This document shows, one piece after another, positions 1 to 13,200 of a stretch of DNA of 64,000 nucleotides (position 1 is its first letter; every line of letters starts with the position of its first letter). The notes beneath the pieces are model-generated. The model did not search any database. It was not told the DNA's origin and saw nothing but the letters and a program-made list of their open reading frames with translations. The DNA is from Schistosoma mansoni. Its lineage: Eukaryota > Platyhelminthes > Trematoda > Strigeidida > Schistosomatidae. Both the position numbers and the translations under genes were made by a program. The DNA is taken from NCBI RefSeq assembly GCF_000237925.1, contig NC_031496.1, forward strand, positions 24,359,510-24,423,509. Direction: 5' to 3'.

Positions 1-3000
1 ATTTGATTCGTTCTCCATCTGCAGTTCGTCTTGCTAGTGTGTTGTCGGTACTTATGTCAACACACGTTGGCCCCGGATTCTTTATTGATAATATCTGTTT
101 GCCTAAAATTACGAGATTTAAATAGCTAATCAGTTGCGAATTTGTGTAATTCACTTCAAGCCGCACTCTAGGTGTGAGAATTAACGGCATTTTCTGGTTG
201 CCTAATCCAAATTAGATAGTGACTAAATGTTGAACACCTTAATCATTGAGTCATCATTTCACAATCCCTAGATCGCTCCGTTTAGGATTTGAGAGAGCAC
301 TATGAAGGTTTTTAGGCAAAGAAAAACCATTTTACTGTATCGTGTTGTTTAAATGAGCTTTAATGAAATGGTGTTTACTTCTAATTAAAACTGCTTTCAA
401 ATAATTTTCTCCTTGAAAGATGCAAATTTAAATTGTGTCCTTTTTGTTTTTTACATTTGTCATAGCTTATGTGGATCAAAAATCTCAATTATGCGTTTTA
501 AGTGTTCTGTGATAGTTTGAAGTTGAATACGACTGGGCTTATCTAACACACTGCCTTATAAATAAATTTAACTACTTCAGGCAGAAAAGCTATTTAGTAA
601 TGATTTTCTCAACCATATTATGTAATTTTATGCATATTTTTATTTTATTTTATATATTCATACCAAAAGCGGTAATTTTTGTGTCACCCTTTGAGTAACG
701 ATTATATTTCAAACCTATTCTGAATAGATACACGTTTATATATCATTTTCTGAGTGATTCAAAGTTTCGATTTTCAAAACTACGCAGCTTTACTACTCCA
801 CTTCCATTCGTCGAAGTTTTAGTGGTTGTTCAGTATATTTGGTCCTCATAACAATGATTAATTTGTTACGTAATTTGCGACATAAATTAGCATTTGACTC
901 CTGGATTTCGAAGGTGTGTTGTCAAGTTATTGACTTCAAACGTTTGAGTCATTGGTTCTGTTTATTTGGCTTAATTTTGCTTATGTAATCAGATAATATT
1001 AATAACTGCAACATAAGAGGTGAGATTAAGCTTAAAATAAGAATCACGTATTAATTGCTGTAATGTTCATATTTCTTCCGATAAAACAAAGTGAACTCCA
1101 GTTTGGCCGAAGAATAATAAGAATTCTTTTATACTGAGTTTTGGACTGCATTAATAAAAATTATCCTTAAGAAATCTGCGTCGAAATGTTCTATTTTTAG
1201 TGTAAAGTGCTCCATTGAAACATTTCTGTCACCATTTTTTACTTTTGTTAGTTTTCCACGGGCACTTTCATCTCAACATTCATCGTGATCGAATGCTTTA
1301 GATTCAACCGTTTGAAGTTAGTATTTTGTTATTTTAGTTTATACAAAATGATTTCTTACCAGACCTACCTAAAAATGATGCGTAGACAGGTATCGAACTT
1401 CGAGAACAAACAATAAATCCACAATCACATACTACCATAATGAAGCAAAAGACCAAATCCTTTAAAATAACATACAACAATTTAAGATTGAACGTACTTA
1501 AACTGATGACCAAAATTCGTGTGTGTGACAATTTGAAGTAGAAGAGTTTAAGTTGTCTTTTCCACTATAATTTTTATTCGCTTGTGTGCTTTTTCGTGGC
1601 CTGATATCTTGACACCACTTAGATCGGACAATGTTATCGACGGGCTCACCACTTTAGTGGCCCTATATCTGACTCCAGTAATGTCGTATGATTGACTGTT
1701 CTTGAAATATACACATTCTGACTACCCTCATATATAATTATCGACTTAATTCTCATTTGTGAATAACGGAATTAAATAAGTCAAATACGAAAGTGAATTT
1801 CTGAATACGTATATTTTGTAAAATTGTTGATGGAGACAAACGGTCAAAGAAATGAAGTGAAGAAAGCGAAGAGAGGGGAGCGAAGTGAAATGACGAGCGG
1901 TAGAGATGGTATGTAAGCCAACTCGATTCACCCAAGTGTGAATTAATATTTATAGTAAGATAAAAATGAGTTACGGGAATGTGATGAATAGGATAAGAAG
2001 TGCACACACATACGGTCATATAAAAATAGTCAAAGTTGACAAGCGAATAATTACCAAAGTCAAAATGTGATTCAAGAAGAATGAATAAACTGGTCTGTCA
2101 GGAAGCTAGAAGAAGTTGTGTGGGTTTGCATAGCACTACAGCTTTACAAAAAATCGTGAACCTAAGTCATAATTGTCCCGAATAGCACTGAAATAACTCT
2201 ACATTTATCATGGACTCTGGTTAACCCTTAAATATAAACAATACGAAACGAAAAATTTCATGCTGACGATTGATCGTCTACTTTTCTATCTTTAGACAAT
2301 TAAGTCATGACAATCAAAAATCACATCACTTTTGGATAAAATCAAATGTGTATTCAATAATCCCATATAATTTAACGCTTGTAATCTGATTGAAATATAG
2401 AATGAAGTCGCCGGAACCTAATTTGTCCCCGTTATTAAATGATTCATTGTATACTATAACACCCATTACTTAGCCGTATATAACAAAGCAAAAGGTGAAC
2501 TTCTATATTACCGATTGTTACCTCAAGGCGTTGGTTGATTGTTGAATTGCTCTTTTCTGCCAGCTTTTTCAGTTCTCTCTCTGACGAATATTAGATATTA
2601 ATTAATTTTTTTTATCTCGACTTTTATGTACTGTCGGATTTCACAAGACACATTTATGGATTAAATGATTGTTTACAATAAGAGACTAATAAATTATAAT
2701 TTAAAATTTGTGCTAGAAATCTGTGAGTTCTTAGACTAACCTGAAAACTGATTTCTGATAACTCTTTTAGAACAAATGTTTTGTGGCTAGCAGCAGAATC
2801 CAGGATGAGGAATTATTCTTATTTGGGACTCGTTAGCCAAATGTACCTGGATCCATTTGTTTATGTTTAAATTTTGACCCAATGCCTTTTTATTCCAACT
2901 CTAACGAAATATTTACTAAGCTGTTGGGTTCAGACAGACACTAACTTGTCCAATTTCTTAAACGTTCTTCACTTATATTTTTTCATCTATGTATTAGAAA

Positions 3001-5220
3001 ATAATATGTAAAATAAAGCGGGAAAAAAGTAAAAGTAAAAAGTTGTTCTTATTTGTTTGTCGCATGTAGCATGCTAATCTATTAATTTATTTTATTTTCA
3101 GTTTATCTTAGCAGTTGGTCTATTTTAATAGATATAATTGTTTTTCGTGTCTTTATAAAATGAGGTGGTTGCCATATGTGTTACGTATGAATAACTATGA
3201 CCTACCTCGAATAGCTATGTTAACATGTATAGGAATAAGTTGAGAGAGAGTCGGGGAGAGGGCGGCCAAATGAAGACGTGGTATCGATCCATGAAGGCAT
3301 TGATTACTGGTCTGAGGTTTTCAGGTAAATCGAGATTGCCTGATTTGTATCTGTGCAAATAGTGGTAGAAGGCACTGAATAAAACAGCTCAGAATCGGTC
3401 ACAATAAGGTAGATTCGTTCACTCTTTATCCCACCCTAGATCTTGAGCTCTGGTTTCCTTTCATATATACCTTTTCTTGTGGCCTTTTAAACCATATTCT
3501 CAACGCTCGGCCTTGCTCATTATCATTGACACAACACTATTCCTATTTACTTAGCATTCCACTTTGTGATCTGATGTAGTATAGCAACTTTGCCTCGACG
3601 CTGATTGTGACTAACTAATGTGTAAGACTGAGTTGTATTGGTATTTCAAGAATATAGAGAATGTATTCTATGGTTATATATTTTAGGTTCATTATACATA
3701 AAATTCTTTCCATGATTAAACTCAAAGTTGGTAAATTTCTTGCTGGTGGGAGGCCTATACTCCTCCACGAGGGGTAACAGGCGTAATTAAGTAGTAAATT
3801 TCTTAAGTCAATAAGATCAGTTGACAGAGTGCTTGTTTTGACTGAGGAAAATCTATTCAACAAAGTTCACTGGAATTTGAGAACTCCTGCGTTATCTCTT
3901 TTTCAGTCTATCCAATAGACCATTTGATCAGTATCGATATTCTCATAAACATCACATATTTATTGAAAAATCAGTTCGATTGGTCTAATTCAGTAAGCTC
4001 ATTTTCGTTAATGGCTGCACAAAAAAATCAAGAAGTGAATTCATAGCTTTCTATTGACTGGCTTTAACCAGAAAAGTAACGCACATTTCCCATCTTATAA
4101 TTCAAAAATAGGAGAAATAGTTTGTTTCATCTTTTTGAATGGATGTCATTCAACTGCCACTTTGAATACATTTTTAACAAGTCACATGTCTGTCATTGTG
4201 CAATAATTTAATATACAAGGCTTAAGACGGTTAACGAGAGTTTAGTAAGGCGATGTTGACCGGTTTCATCTTTATCAAATTTATGAATTTATTATGTTAT
4301 AGGTGGAGATAAACTGGTGAATTTAAGTTTCATGCTTCTTTGAGCACTAGGGTTTCGTATACGTGGCTGACATATTAAGGTTGCAGTTGGCTCATTTACT
4401 GCAGAGATGTTTGGGATGCGACAGACCGGTTTATGAATTTATATTTGAACTTGCTGATGACGAACTATGAAATCGGCCTTACTGGTGACTAGAATAGATA
4501 AAAACCCTCGCATTCTCAATTTTCTTGCCGGCTGTTTCTGCTTGTAAAAGAAAAAAAACAGTACTAAATAAAGTAATCAAATCATTTCGCATTACCTTCA
4601 ATTGCCACTTACAGTTTACTGATAAAATATAATACACTAATCGGTGGCCGATTTATTTACGTAGTGTGGTATTACAAAATATAGTTCTTAAGAGGAATTA
4701 GTTGGTGACAAATTCTTTCATGACAAGTCATTAGTTCTAAACTGCCTAGAAAGGTCCGTTTTGGTAATAAGAATCAAGTGATGCAAAACATTAATGCTGG
4801 ACTCTATCTCGACACCCCAAATGTAAATCGGTTTTCAGTGTGGGACTAAAAGCGCTGATCTTATGTGAAAGTCTTGAAAATTTTTGTAGTACTCTGTAAA
4901 GAAAAATTATCATGTGAAACTCTACATCACTACTTCAATACTTCTTTCAAAGATGATCCATATTCTCCGTCATGGATTGTTGAATAATGACTTTGTAGAA
5001 AAATCGCTCGTCATAACACATGCCTATAAAAGATTCGAATCATGGCAACTCGGGTTCGTAGAAATAAAAGATTTTCTGTTACTATATCGCTGATTTGTAA
5101 GTTAGGCCCCATTTTCTCAAAATTTCGTCCCAGAGTCTTTACTGACCATTGAAAGCCGTTAAGTGATGATACCTGCCTCATTCAAATAAGGACACCCTTG
5201 TAATAAAACAGATTTATCAA
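1..5220. other. Region upstream of the first recognised exon, mostly featureless
   Basis: Apart from the LTR fragment (1740-2140), an old HH-1 copy (2782-2950), a LINE C scrap (3245-3480) and a LINE A scrap (3743-3795), no coding exon, RNA gene or promoter could be supported. It may be a CaV beta intron or 5' flank. Confidence 0.5.
1740..2140 (-). mobile_element. Old LTR fragment
   Basis: Related to the LTR at 43017-43427 (shared stretches such as GTAAGCCAACTCG and ATAGGATAA near 1990). It ends at GCACTACA, 2140. The far end is not defined. Confidence 0.55.
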
Positions 5221-5325
5221 AGTTGAAATCATGAGTCAATTGAAGCTAGACCACCATCGAAAACCTGGAAGCACTGGACGGCCGTTTCGTCCTATTATGG
5301 GACTCCTCAGTAGTGCGCATCTAGA
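5221..5325 (-). repeat. HH-2 hammerhead element, 3' part only
   Basis: The minus strand reads the HH-2 hammerhead and tail (CTGAGGAG, CGAAA, GTC, tail ending in CATGATTTCAAC). The tRNA-like head is missing. A second such fragment lies at 6355-6447. Confidence 0.75.
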
Positions 5326-5631
5326 TCTAGACAAACTTTAACTGAAATTCAATAGATTCGTTTGGCAAATGAAAGTTTGTGAATTTTTTAAAAGTTATTC
5401 GACGGTGAATCTCAGACCAAGGTTTCTTGTTTGCTAAGACCAATTATTAAAGCTAATCAGTAACCGTGTACAAACTTTCTGTTTTCATGATTCAAACCCT
5501 GTTTTACATTCTATACAGTCAAATAAATTGTTGCAAAAGTACTCCTGTGAATTGAACACTTATTTTTACGATTTCTAATAAACAAAAGATTCTTCCTCGA
5601 TATAGCCTTAATTCACAAGCATGGTAAGCAG

Positions 5632-5807
5632 AGATGGATAGTGGCTAGCAGTGGAATCCAGGACACGCGTTTCGTCCTGTTCGGGATTCGTCAGCTGGAT
5701 GTACCTGCATCTCAGAGTTGATGTTCACTCTGGGATTCGAACCCAGTACTTTTTTGCTTCAAACCCCATCGCGTTATCCACTCGGCCACTGAGTCCTTAT
5801 AGCCACA
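5632..5807 (-). repeat. HH-1 (Sm-alpha type) tRNA-like element with hammerhead
   Basis: The minus strand reads a tRNA-like head with an A-box-like TGGCCGAGTGG and a B-box-like GGTTCGAATCC. A hammerhead follows (CTGACGA, stem II, CGAAA, GTC) and then the Sm-alpha tail (GATTCCACTGCTAGCC). It is antisense to CaV beta, so the ribozyme would not fold in that pre-mRNA. Confidence 0.85.
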
Positions 5808-6771
5808 AGATTCCTACTTTACATCTATCTTTATCAATATCTCTAATATTCCTTGATTTAACTTCAAAGCCATTCTCTCCCACAGTTAAACTCTTGTATA
5901 TATTTCTAATTATTTTGCGATACTAGTACTACATAAAATCTGGGTAAATGTCCTATTGATTAATTCACATTCTTTGTGCACGTATTTATCTGTACAAATA
6001 CATATGTATTTAGACCACAATTATCCTTTATACAGGTAGAAGAAACTTCATTGATTATTTTGTGTAATTGTGTGTATATGCATGTCTGCATAAAAGTATT
6101 TGTGTAATAACCATTATCAAACACTAGAATTTTCGAACAATTTTATTGACCATTTTAACTATATATGTGCACGCAGAGGGTCATATGTATTGTATGTTTA
6201 TCTAGTAATATGTGTATCACATGTTCACTGGAAAGGAGATTTGTTAATAAGAAATATGGTGGAAAAAAATAGAGGGAAAAATATTTCCCTTTAAACTTTG
6301 GGTAATTGAGTAACATTTAGTTCAGAAGGGGTTTTGTGGAGAATTTAGAATTTTCATAGTTGAAATCATGAGTCAATTGAAGCTAGACCACCATGGAAAA
6401 CCTGGAAGCACTGGACGGCTGTTTCGTCCTATTATGGGACTCCATTTCGCCGTCTAATGAAAACTTTCCTGATAACGGGATTTCATTATCTTCATATGTA
6501 ATTGCGTAGCTAATCTAATGATATTTGAAATGTACATTTTCTTCACTAATATGGCAACTAAATGAATGATTGTGAAATACCTCGAATTGAATGAATTTTG
6601 ACTTATACACTAATGAATTTCGACTGAGTGATCTAGAGATTAAATGCTCACATACGAGATTAAAATTCTTCTCTTCGATCTCCAGTGGTTTCGTGAATAA
6701 ACACTCCTGAGGTATCTCATGCTAGGATAGAACAGATTTTGATCGCTTCACGGTCTTTAGCGATTATCTTA

Positions 6772-7060
6772 CTTACTTTCTTACTTACGCCTGTCACCCC
6801 TCGTGGAGGAGCATAGACCGCTCACCAGAATTCTCCATCCAACTCTGTCCTGGGCAATCCTTTCCAGTTCTTTCCAGTTGTTATTCATCCTTTTCATATC
6901 TGCTTCTATTTCCTGGCGTAATGTGTTCTTTGGCCTTCCTCTTTTCGGCTTTCCTTCCGGATTCCATGTTAGGGCTTGCCTTGTAATGCACATTGGTGAT
7001 TTCTTTAATGTATGTCCTATCCACTTCCAACGTCTTAGCGATTGTCTAGTTAACATCAAA
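6772..7060 (-). mobile_element. LINE A (RTE-like) 3' fragment
   Basis: The minus strand encodes the C-terminal block [60 protein letters not shown] and [12 protein letters not shown]. It then runs into a TTAC-type repeat tail at 6772. It is 5'-truncated, typical of LINE insertion. Confidence 0.85.
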
Positions 7061-7317
7061 TTGTGATGTAATTTTAAAATTCAAAGATTTCCATAAACCC
7101 TTAAACTTTTTTTGAAAAATCGAATGAAAAAAGACAATACGCCCACTATAATACGTGTGGTATAATATCTCCGATGTCAGAAAAATGAAAATAATTTTGA
7201 GAAATCTATAAATCAATATTTTGTGCTTTTTAGTCAGATAAAAATTATAACAACAATATAAATATTCACATAGATCATAGAATACTAACTAAGAATTAAT
7301 GATAGATTTTGTTTTTA

Positions 7318-7862
7318 GAAGGGGGTTTTGTGGAGATTTTAGTAATTTTATATAGTTGAGATAATGAGTCAATTGAAGCTAGACCACCATGGAAAACCTG
7401 GAAGCACTGGATGGCCGTTTCATCCTATTGTGGGACTCCTCAGCTATATAAAATTACTAAAATCTCCACAAAACCCCCCTCTAATAATGATCATATGCTC
7501 ACTAGTGACTGGCTCTATGAGGTATCTCCTGGAGTTCTAGTGAGAAGCAGTAACCAGTGGAGTTCAACCAGGTCTTTTGGGAGATATCAACTCACTGAAG
7601 ACATTGGTGAATGGTTGATCAATTTCGTGGGTTGTTTGAAGTTAGACATTAACACCGTCGGATGCCGGCTCAGTCGTTCTAGAGGTTAAGTGCTCTGGCG
7701 CGAGACTGATAGGTCCTGGGTTTGAATCTCGCGAGGTGGGATCGTGGATACGCACTGCTGAGGAGTCCCACAAAATGACGAAACGGCCGTCCAGTGCTTC
7801 TAGTATTTCCATGGTAGTCTAGCTTCAATTGAATCATGATTTCAACTATATGAGATTTTGTT
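7318..7862. repeat. HH-2: fold-back fragment followed by a near-complete element
   Basis: 7323-7476 is a hairpin with perfect arms of about 33 bp around a minus-strand HH-2 hammerhead. 7480-7862 is a long plus copy: leader, tRNA-like head (A-box-like region from 7665, B-box-like GGTTTGAATC near 7720), hammerhead (CTGAGGAG near 7760, CGAAA, GTC) and tail. It is the best view of the roughly 400 bp HH-2 unit. Stem II of the plus copy has one mismatch. Confidence 0.8.
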
Positions 7863-8475
7863 TTTACAAAAGATAAAATTATTATTAGCTTGATTCAATA
7901 TTATATTTTTGGTACAATACAGAATTCTCAGCATAAAGTACTTCAAAAAGTTTCCATTTCTTACTTCTTCGTCTATACTGACGATAAATATTGAGTGATC
8001 GCCAGTTAGAAGTTAGCGGTCTAGTCAATTGGCATCTGAATAATATGCGTTCTTTTCGCCGCATATTGCCTGCGAGCGACCACAATATCTCTGATTAGGC
8101 CTTTTGTAACCTAAGATTGTGCACTTTTTAGAAACGCACCTGAATAGGTAGTGCGATTGATAGGCATAATGATGCCTTCAAACAAACAAAGAGATAACTT
8201 GTTGAAATATCTAGATGAGAGGAACAGGTATCCCAGATGTTTAAGCAGGCCGCCAGTCTGATAGTTAAAACTTGCAATTAATTAATATATTTCTTTGAAT
8301 AAAAAAATATTACCACCGTCTGTTGATTTCATCAACGTACTGCAATATATGTTCATTATTTTTATGTTAAGTAAACAAGCCTAGAGTTTGGGATAATATT
8401 GTAAGAATTCAAAATGTCGTTTTTAGAAATAAGGTGACAGTGAAAACTTACAAAAACGGAAAACAAAAACAAAAA

Positions 8476-8590
8476 TAAGCAGAGATGGATAGTGGCTAGC
8501 AGTGGAATCCAAGACGCGCGTTTCGTCCTATTTGGGACTCGTCAGATGGATGTACCTGCATCTCAGAATTGATGTTCACTCTGGGACTCG
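8476..8590 (-). repeat. HH-1 (Sm-alpha type) element, truncated
   Basis: The minus strand carries the hammerhead part and tail, but the copy is cut off inside the tRNA-like head. A weaker fragment of the same family lies at 8733-8790, and another old fragment at 2782-2950. Confidence 0.75.
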
Positions 8591-9410
8591 AAAATATTTG
8601 ATTGCATATACAAGAATGGTAGAGAATGGTATTTGAAATTGCGAGAAGTTTAATAAATGAATATACCAGTATAGCTATGTCACCATAAGCTTAGAACAAT
8701 TAAGTTTTAGTACATTTAACTTGTCGTTAGCAGTGGAATCCAAGATGTGCATTTATTCTTATTGGGGACTCATCAGCTAAAAGTATGTGCTTCACTTTGT
8801 AGTTATTACTTCAAACAACAGGCTAATACAAACTCTTACTTATTAATATTGCAATTACTGATCAAGTTGAAGGTTATCTGAACTCAGTAGTTTTATGCAT
8901 AATGGGTCGGTGTTCGAATCTGTACAAGCATCAGCACTGAGATTTAGTTACACCCATTTGACGAGTTCCAAGTAGAACGAAACACTCATCATAGGTTTCA
9001 CTCCTTACCATAATTTAGATATACCAAGACCTGTTATAAATGGTTAATTTCAAGAGATTCACACAGAATCCCTAATGCTAACAATGACTGATCAAAATTC
9101 AGTCCTGATTACCAACAATGGGATAACACAAAATCTCACACATTGATACAATTAACTTCTTTTCGACTAGAAGAACTTTATCCAATAAAGTTACAGATCT
9201 CTATCAGTTCAACAAGAATATTTAATCATTTCCGGAACCAATAATCAATCGATATAAGTAATTATTACAAAGTAATTAGTCTTAATAACTAATTCTTCGT
9301 GTGTTTATCGATCATTTTCCTAAAAATAACTCGGACCAAATAGTCAAACAAAACACTGAAGCCCTTTTAATTTCGATAGTTAGAATTTTCTACAATGGAC
9401 TTACTATTAT

Positions 9411-9612
9411 ATAGTTGAAACCATGAGTCAATTGAAGCTAGACCACCTGGGAAAACCTGGAAGCACTGGACGGCCGTTTCGTCCTATTGTGGGACTCCTC
9501 AGCAGTGCGCATCCACGATTCCGCCTCACGAGATTCGAACCCAGGACCTATCAGTCTCGCGCGTGAGCGCTTAACCACTAGACCACTGGGCCGGCATCCA
9601 GCGGTGTTACTA
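9411..9612 (-). repeat. HH-2 element with tRNA-like head
   Basis: The minus strand reads TGGTCTAGTGGTTAAGCGCT (A-box-like) and GGGTTCGAATCTCG (B-box-like). A hammerhead follows with stem I pair GCACTG/CAGTGC, CTGAGGAG, CGAAA and GTC. The core is complete, but it is antisense to CaV beta. Confidence 0.85.
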
Positions 9613-9946
9613 TTATTCAAAAACAGGGAATATTTGACTGAGCAGTTATTTTGTGTGACTACATTATGAGGTTCTATAAACCTATAATAATTGTATGGCC
9701 AATGGCTAAAGTGAGGCATAAACAAATAACTGAACAACAAGATGTTTTACGTTAAAATAATAAACGTTCGCATCGGCTACAGCGCGAAATATGTCCAATA
9801 TACATTATTTGTAAATTTACAAGATCATTTAAGGAATGGATGAAAAAGATTCATTGTAAGTTGTCGATTTACAACCGTTTTCCAAATCTTAACAAAACAT
9901 TATATAACTTCATTTTTAAATGAAAATGATAACCAGAAGAGGGTTT

Positions 9947-10115
9947 TGTGGAGATTTTATTATTTTTATATAGTTGAAATCATGAGTCAATTTAAGCTAG
10001 ACCATGGCACACTGCTGAGGAGTCCCACAATAAGACGAAATGGCCGCCTAGTGCTTCCAGGTTTTCCATGGTGGCCTAGCCTCAATTGACTCATGATTTC
10101 AACTATAGAAAATGA
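9947..10115. repeat. HH-2 fold-back with ribozyme in the loop
   Basis: A tail segment in minus orientation (9966-10005) meets a plus-orientation hammerhead plus tail (10008-10108), giving arms of about 35 bp. The plus ribozyme has CTGAGGAG and CGAAA, but its cleavage triplet is GCC instead of GTC, which should block cleavage. It ends about 60 bp before the CaV beta exon at 10172. Confidence 0.75.
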
Positions 10116-10171
10116 TAACCGTTTAAAATGTAGAATGTATTGGATTTGACTTTAATTTTTTTTGTTTACAG

Positions 10172-10282
10172 AGTTCAAGACGTTCCAGTGAAAGTACTAG
10201 TTCAGTTGATAGTGAAGTAATTTTAGAAGCTGAACGTTTAGAATTAGAACGTTTAGCTTTAAAAGAACTTGAATTAGCAGTT
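10172..10282 (+). CDS. CACNB: CaV beta exon: Ser-rich segment and helix before SH3
   Basis: The exon encodes [16 protein letters not shown] followed by an alternating Glu/Leu/Arg helix ending KELELAV. It aligns with the SDSDVSLEEDREALRKEAE region that precedes SH3 in animal beta subunits. It starts in phase 0 after a TTTACAG acceptor and ends at GTAAGT. It is the most upstream exon recognised, so an upstream coding exon is expected. Confidence 0.85.
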
Positions 10283-13200
10283 GTAAGTTAAAACAATTCA
10301 TATTTATTTTTCATTACTTTTCTTTCCTACTTAATTGTACGTATTTATTATTGATAACTGACCACCAAATAAAAAGCCAATTATCATAGCAGGGAGTATA
10401 AAAAAATCATCCTCTTTTAGCTCGAAAATTTGATTTCAGTAAACTTATAGTTGACACTTTAGATGAAATTCATCTTATTCAATGTTATTTCTGTATGTCT
10501 GACCAGAACTGCTGAGGAATTAAATAGTAATATAATGTGGTTGGAGGTAGTCAGTAAGAAACCCTAATTTTATAAAATGAGTTGTGTACCTGTTATAGCC
10601 GCTTCTCAATGTTGTTTTCTACGGGATGGTGTTGCCGACCTCACTCCCAACCCTCCTACTTTACCCGGGCTTGGGACCGGCAGTAGCCCTAGTAGGGCTA
10701 CACTGCTCCGAGAATTATAAGCAGACATAAATAGAATGAATAACAACTGGAAACAACTGGAAAGGATTGCCCAGGACATAGTTGGATGGAGAATGCTGGT
10801 GAGCGGCCTATGCTCCTTCATGAGGAGTAACAGGCGTAAGTAAGTAAGTACATGCTCCATATTATTGCTGAGCATAGTTAACATTAATTTAATACAAGAA
10901 TATTGTATCTTAAATAAACATCACACTAAAATAAATCCATATGATACTGATACCACACTGCAAAATAATACATATTATTACACTGAGTAAACAACGTAAT
11001 TTTACTTTTTCATCTCTCCATATCAGTACTTAAAAACCTTTTATTTGATATCTGAAAGTAGATCGTCTTATAATTTTAAATCTCATGCTGTTTAGTTTGT
11101 ATGATTGATCGAGCTGACCTAATCCATAAAATGTATCAACTTTGCTGAATAATTTGGTATTTTTGACAATGCAAAATTGTCTTTAGTGAATTTTGGCAGA
11201 TAATATGATTTCGTGAAGATAAATTAGCTTGTATTCTTAAACACTTCTCTAAGATATGCAATGATCGCAAACAATCTCAAATACTATAAGCAAAGATGGA
11301 TAGTGGCTAGCAGTGGAATCCAGGACGCGCGTTTCGTCCTATTTGGGACTCGTCAGCTGGATGTACCTGCATCTCAGAATTGATGTTCACTCTGGGACTC
11401 GAACCCAGTACCTTTCGCTTCAAACGCCATCGCGTTATCCACTGAGCAACTGAGTCCTGATAGCCACTTGCTCGTGCGATGGAGTGAAGTTTAAATTCAC
11501 TTGGTATTACTTGTTTGAATCTTCCCATTGATGTTTAGGACTGAAACTAGTCAATCTCTAATTGGCATATGTGCATACTGTGTGTGTTGCCTATCCGTCC
11601 TTGCTTATAATGCTTGTGAATTAAGGCAATATCGAGGCAATACGCACAGTATGCACATATGCCGATAAGAGACTTACCATTTGCAGTCCTAAACATCAAT
11701 GGGAAGATTCAAACAAACAATACTAAGTGAATTTCGAAAACTGTTTTGATTTTCATAAATCAGATAGAGTACAAGTCACTTCAAAGACAAAATTTAATCA
11801 TTATTGACGCGTATTAATCAAAATGAATTATGCAGCTTTATTTTTCGATAACATTAGCCTTACTTAATTTCTTTAAATTCCTCTAAAGATTTTTCTTCCT
11901 TAAAATTACTTTTTCTTTTTCATTATATCTAGTCTAAACCTGTAGCTTTTTCAGTTAGAACTAATATAAGTTTTGATGGAGCCTTATATGGTTTGGATGC
12001 ACCATCACCGACTAGAGTTGTTAGTTTTGGTATAAAAGATTTCCTACATATTAAAAAACGTTTCAATCAAGATTGGTGGATTGGTCGTGTAGTTCGAATA
12101 GGTAGTCCAATTGGTTTTATACCTAGTCCATCTAAACTTGAAGTAATCAATAATATTATTTTATCGGCCATTACCACTGCTGCTAATACTAATGTGGTAC
12201 ACTTTGCCAATGAAATTCAAAATCCGACAACTAAACCAGGTAGACAGTTTGTTTTTCTTTATTTCCTTTGTCATTTTACTATTGTTATTGCCCATATATG
12301 TTATTCCTTTCACACACACATAATTTCAAGATACTTTACATCATGAATTGAGTACAGCTCGAAGAATACTGAAAACTAGATCATTTAAACAGTTGATTCT
12401 TTTTAGTTTACCGCTTCATAGTTGTGTACATAAGTGGCTCTAATAAGGAACTAAACTAGGCCTTGGGGTAGTTGCATTACTCTAAGATTACTGAGTTGGG
12501 AGTTAGAGATGTGAACTACTGAGCTCTGACGCAGTGACCTACAGATAATGGGCTCTGCACAAAGTGTCAATCCATTTGGTTAGATACCTAAAGCGTTAGT
12601 GAATGACACTGTCAGGGAGTCTCAAACTATGTGTAGTAATCTCCTAGTCCCACTCAGCCTAAATCGCGGTCTTATAACCCTTAATTCAACCAGCTATGCA
12701 AATAAAAAGACTGGGAATTCTTAGAAGGCTTTATTTCAAAGGTCTAATAACAATCTACACAGCCCACGAGTATATATATGGCATTGGAACGAACCGCCAA
12801 ATGATATGTTGATGTTTACTTACACTTGAAAGCCTACTCAGGCTTGAATTTTTCACCTGCTACGTGGACCTGAGTCATCATGTGATTTGTCTGACCTTGT
12901 AGTAATATATTTGATGTCTGAAATCGCAAGATCTGTCGCCTTTACCTCTAGCTGCTCGATTTCAGAAGAGGTCAGAGTAGGTCGACAGGAAAAAGTAGTT
13001 ACTTATCCAAGGCTTTCAACTTCCCACTGTTTTTTCATATGATATCATTCCTCGAAAAAATTCATCACAAATATCACATCTTGATACACGATTTTGTTTA
13101 TCAACTCAAAACTATTCAATGTAGCAGTTTAAACTGAAAAAACAGGAATGAATTAGAATCTTGCTAGATTCTCTACAACCTTTAAAACTTGTAATATTCA

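Noticed and set aside
9487-9669. Small open frames over hammerhead elements (also 15442-15627, 40449-40823, 23717-23950)
   Set aside because: They arise from the conserved HH-2 sequence, which repeats as DNA and RNA structure, not as protein.
1-10171. Missing 5' exons of CaV beta
   Set aside because: Several splice-like sites exist (for example near 24-50), but none opens into sequence resembling a beta subunit N-terminus in the right phase.
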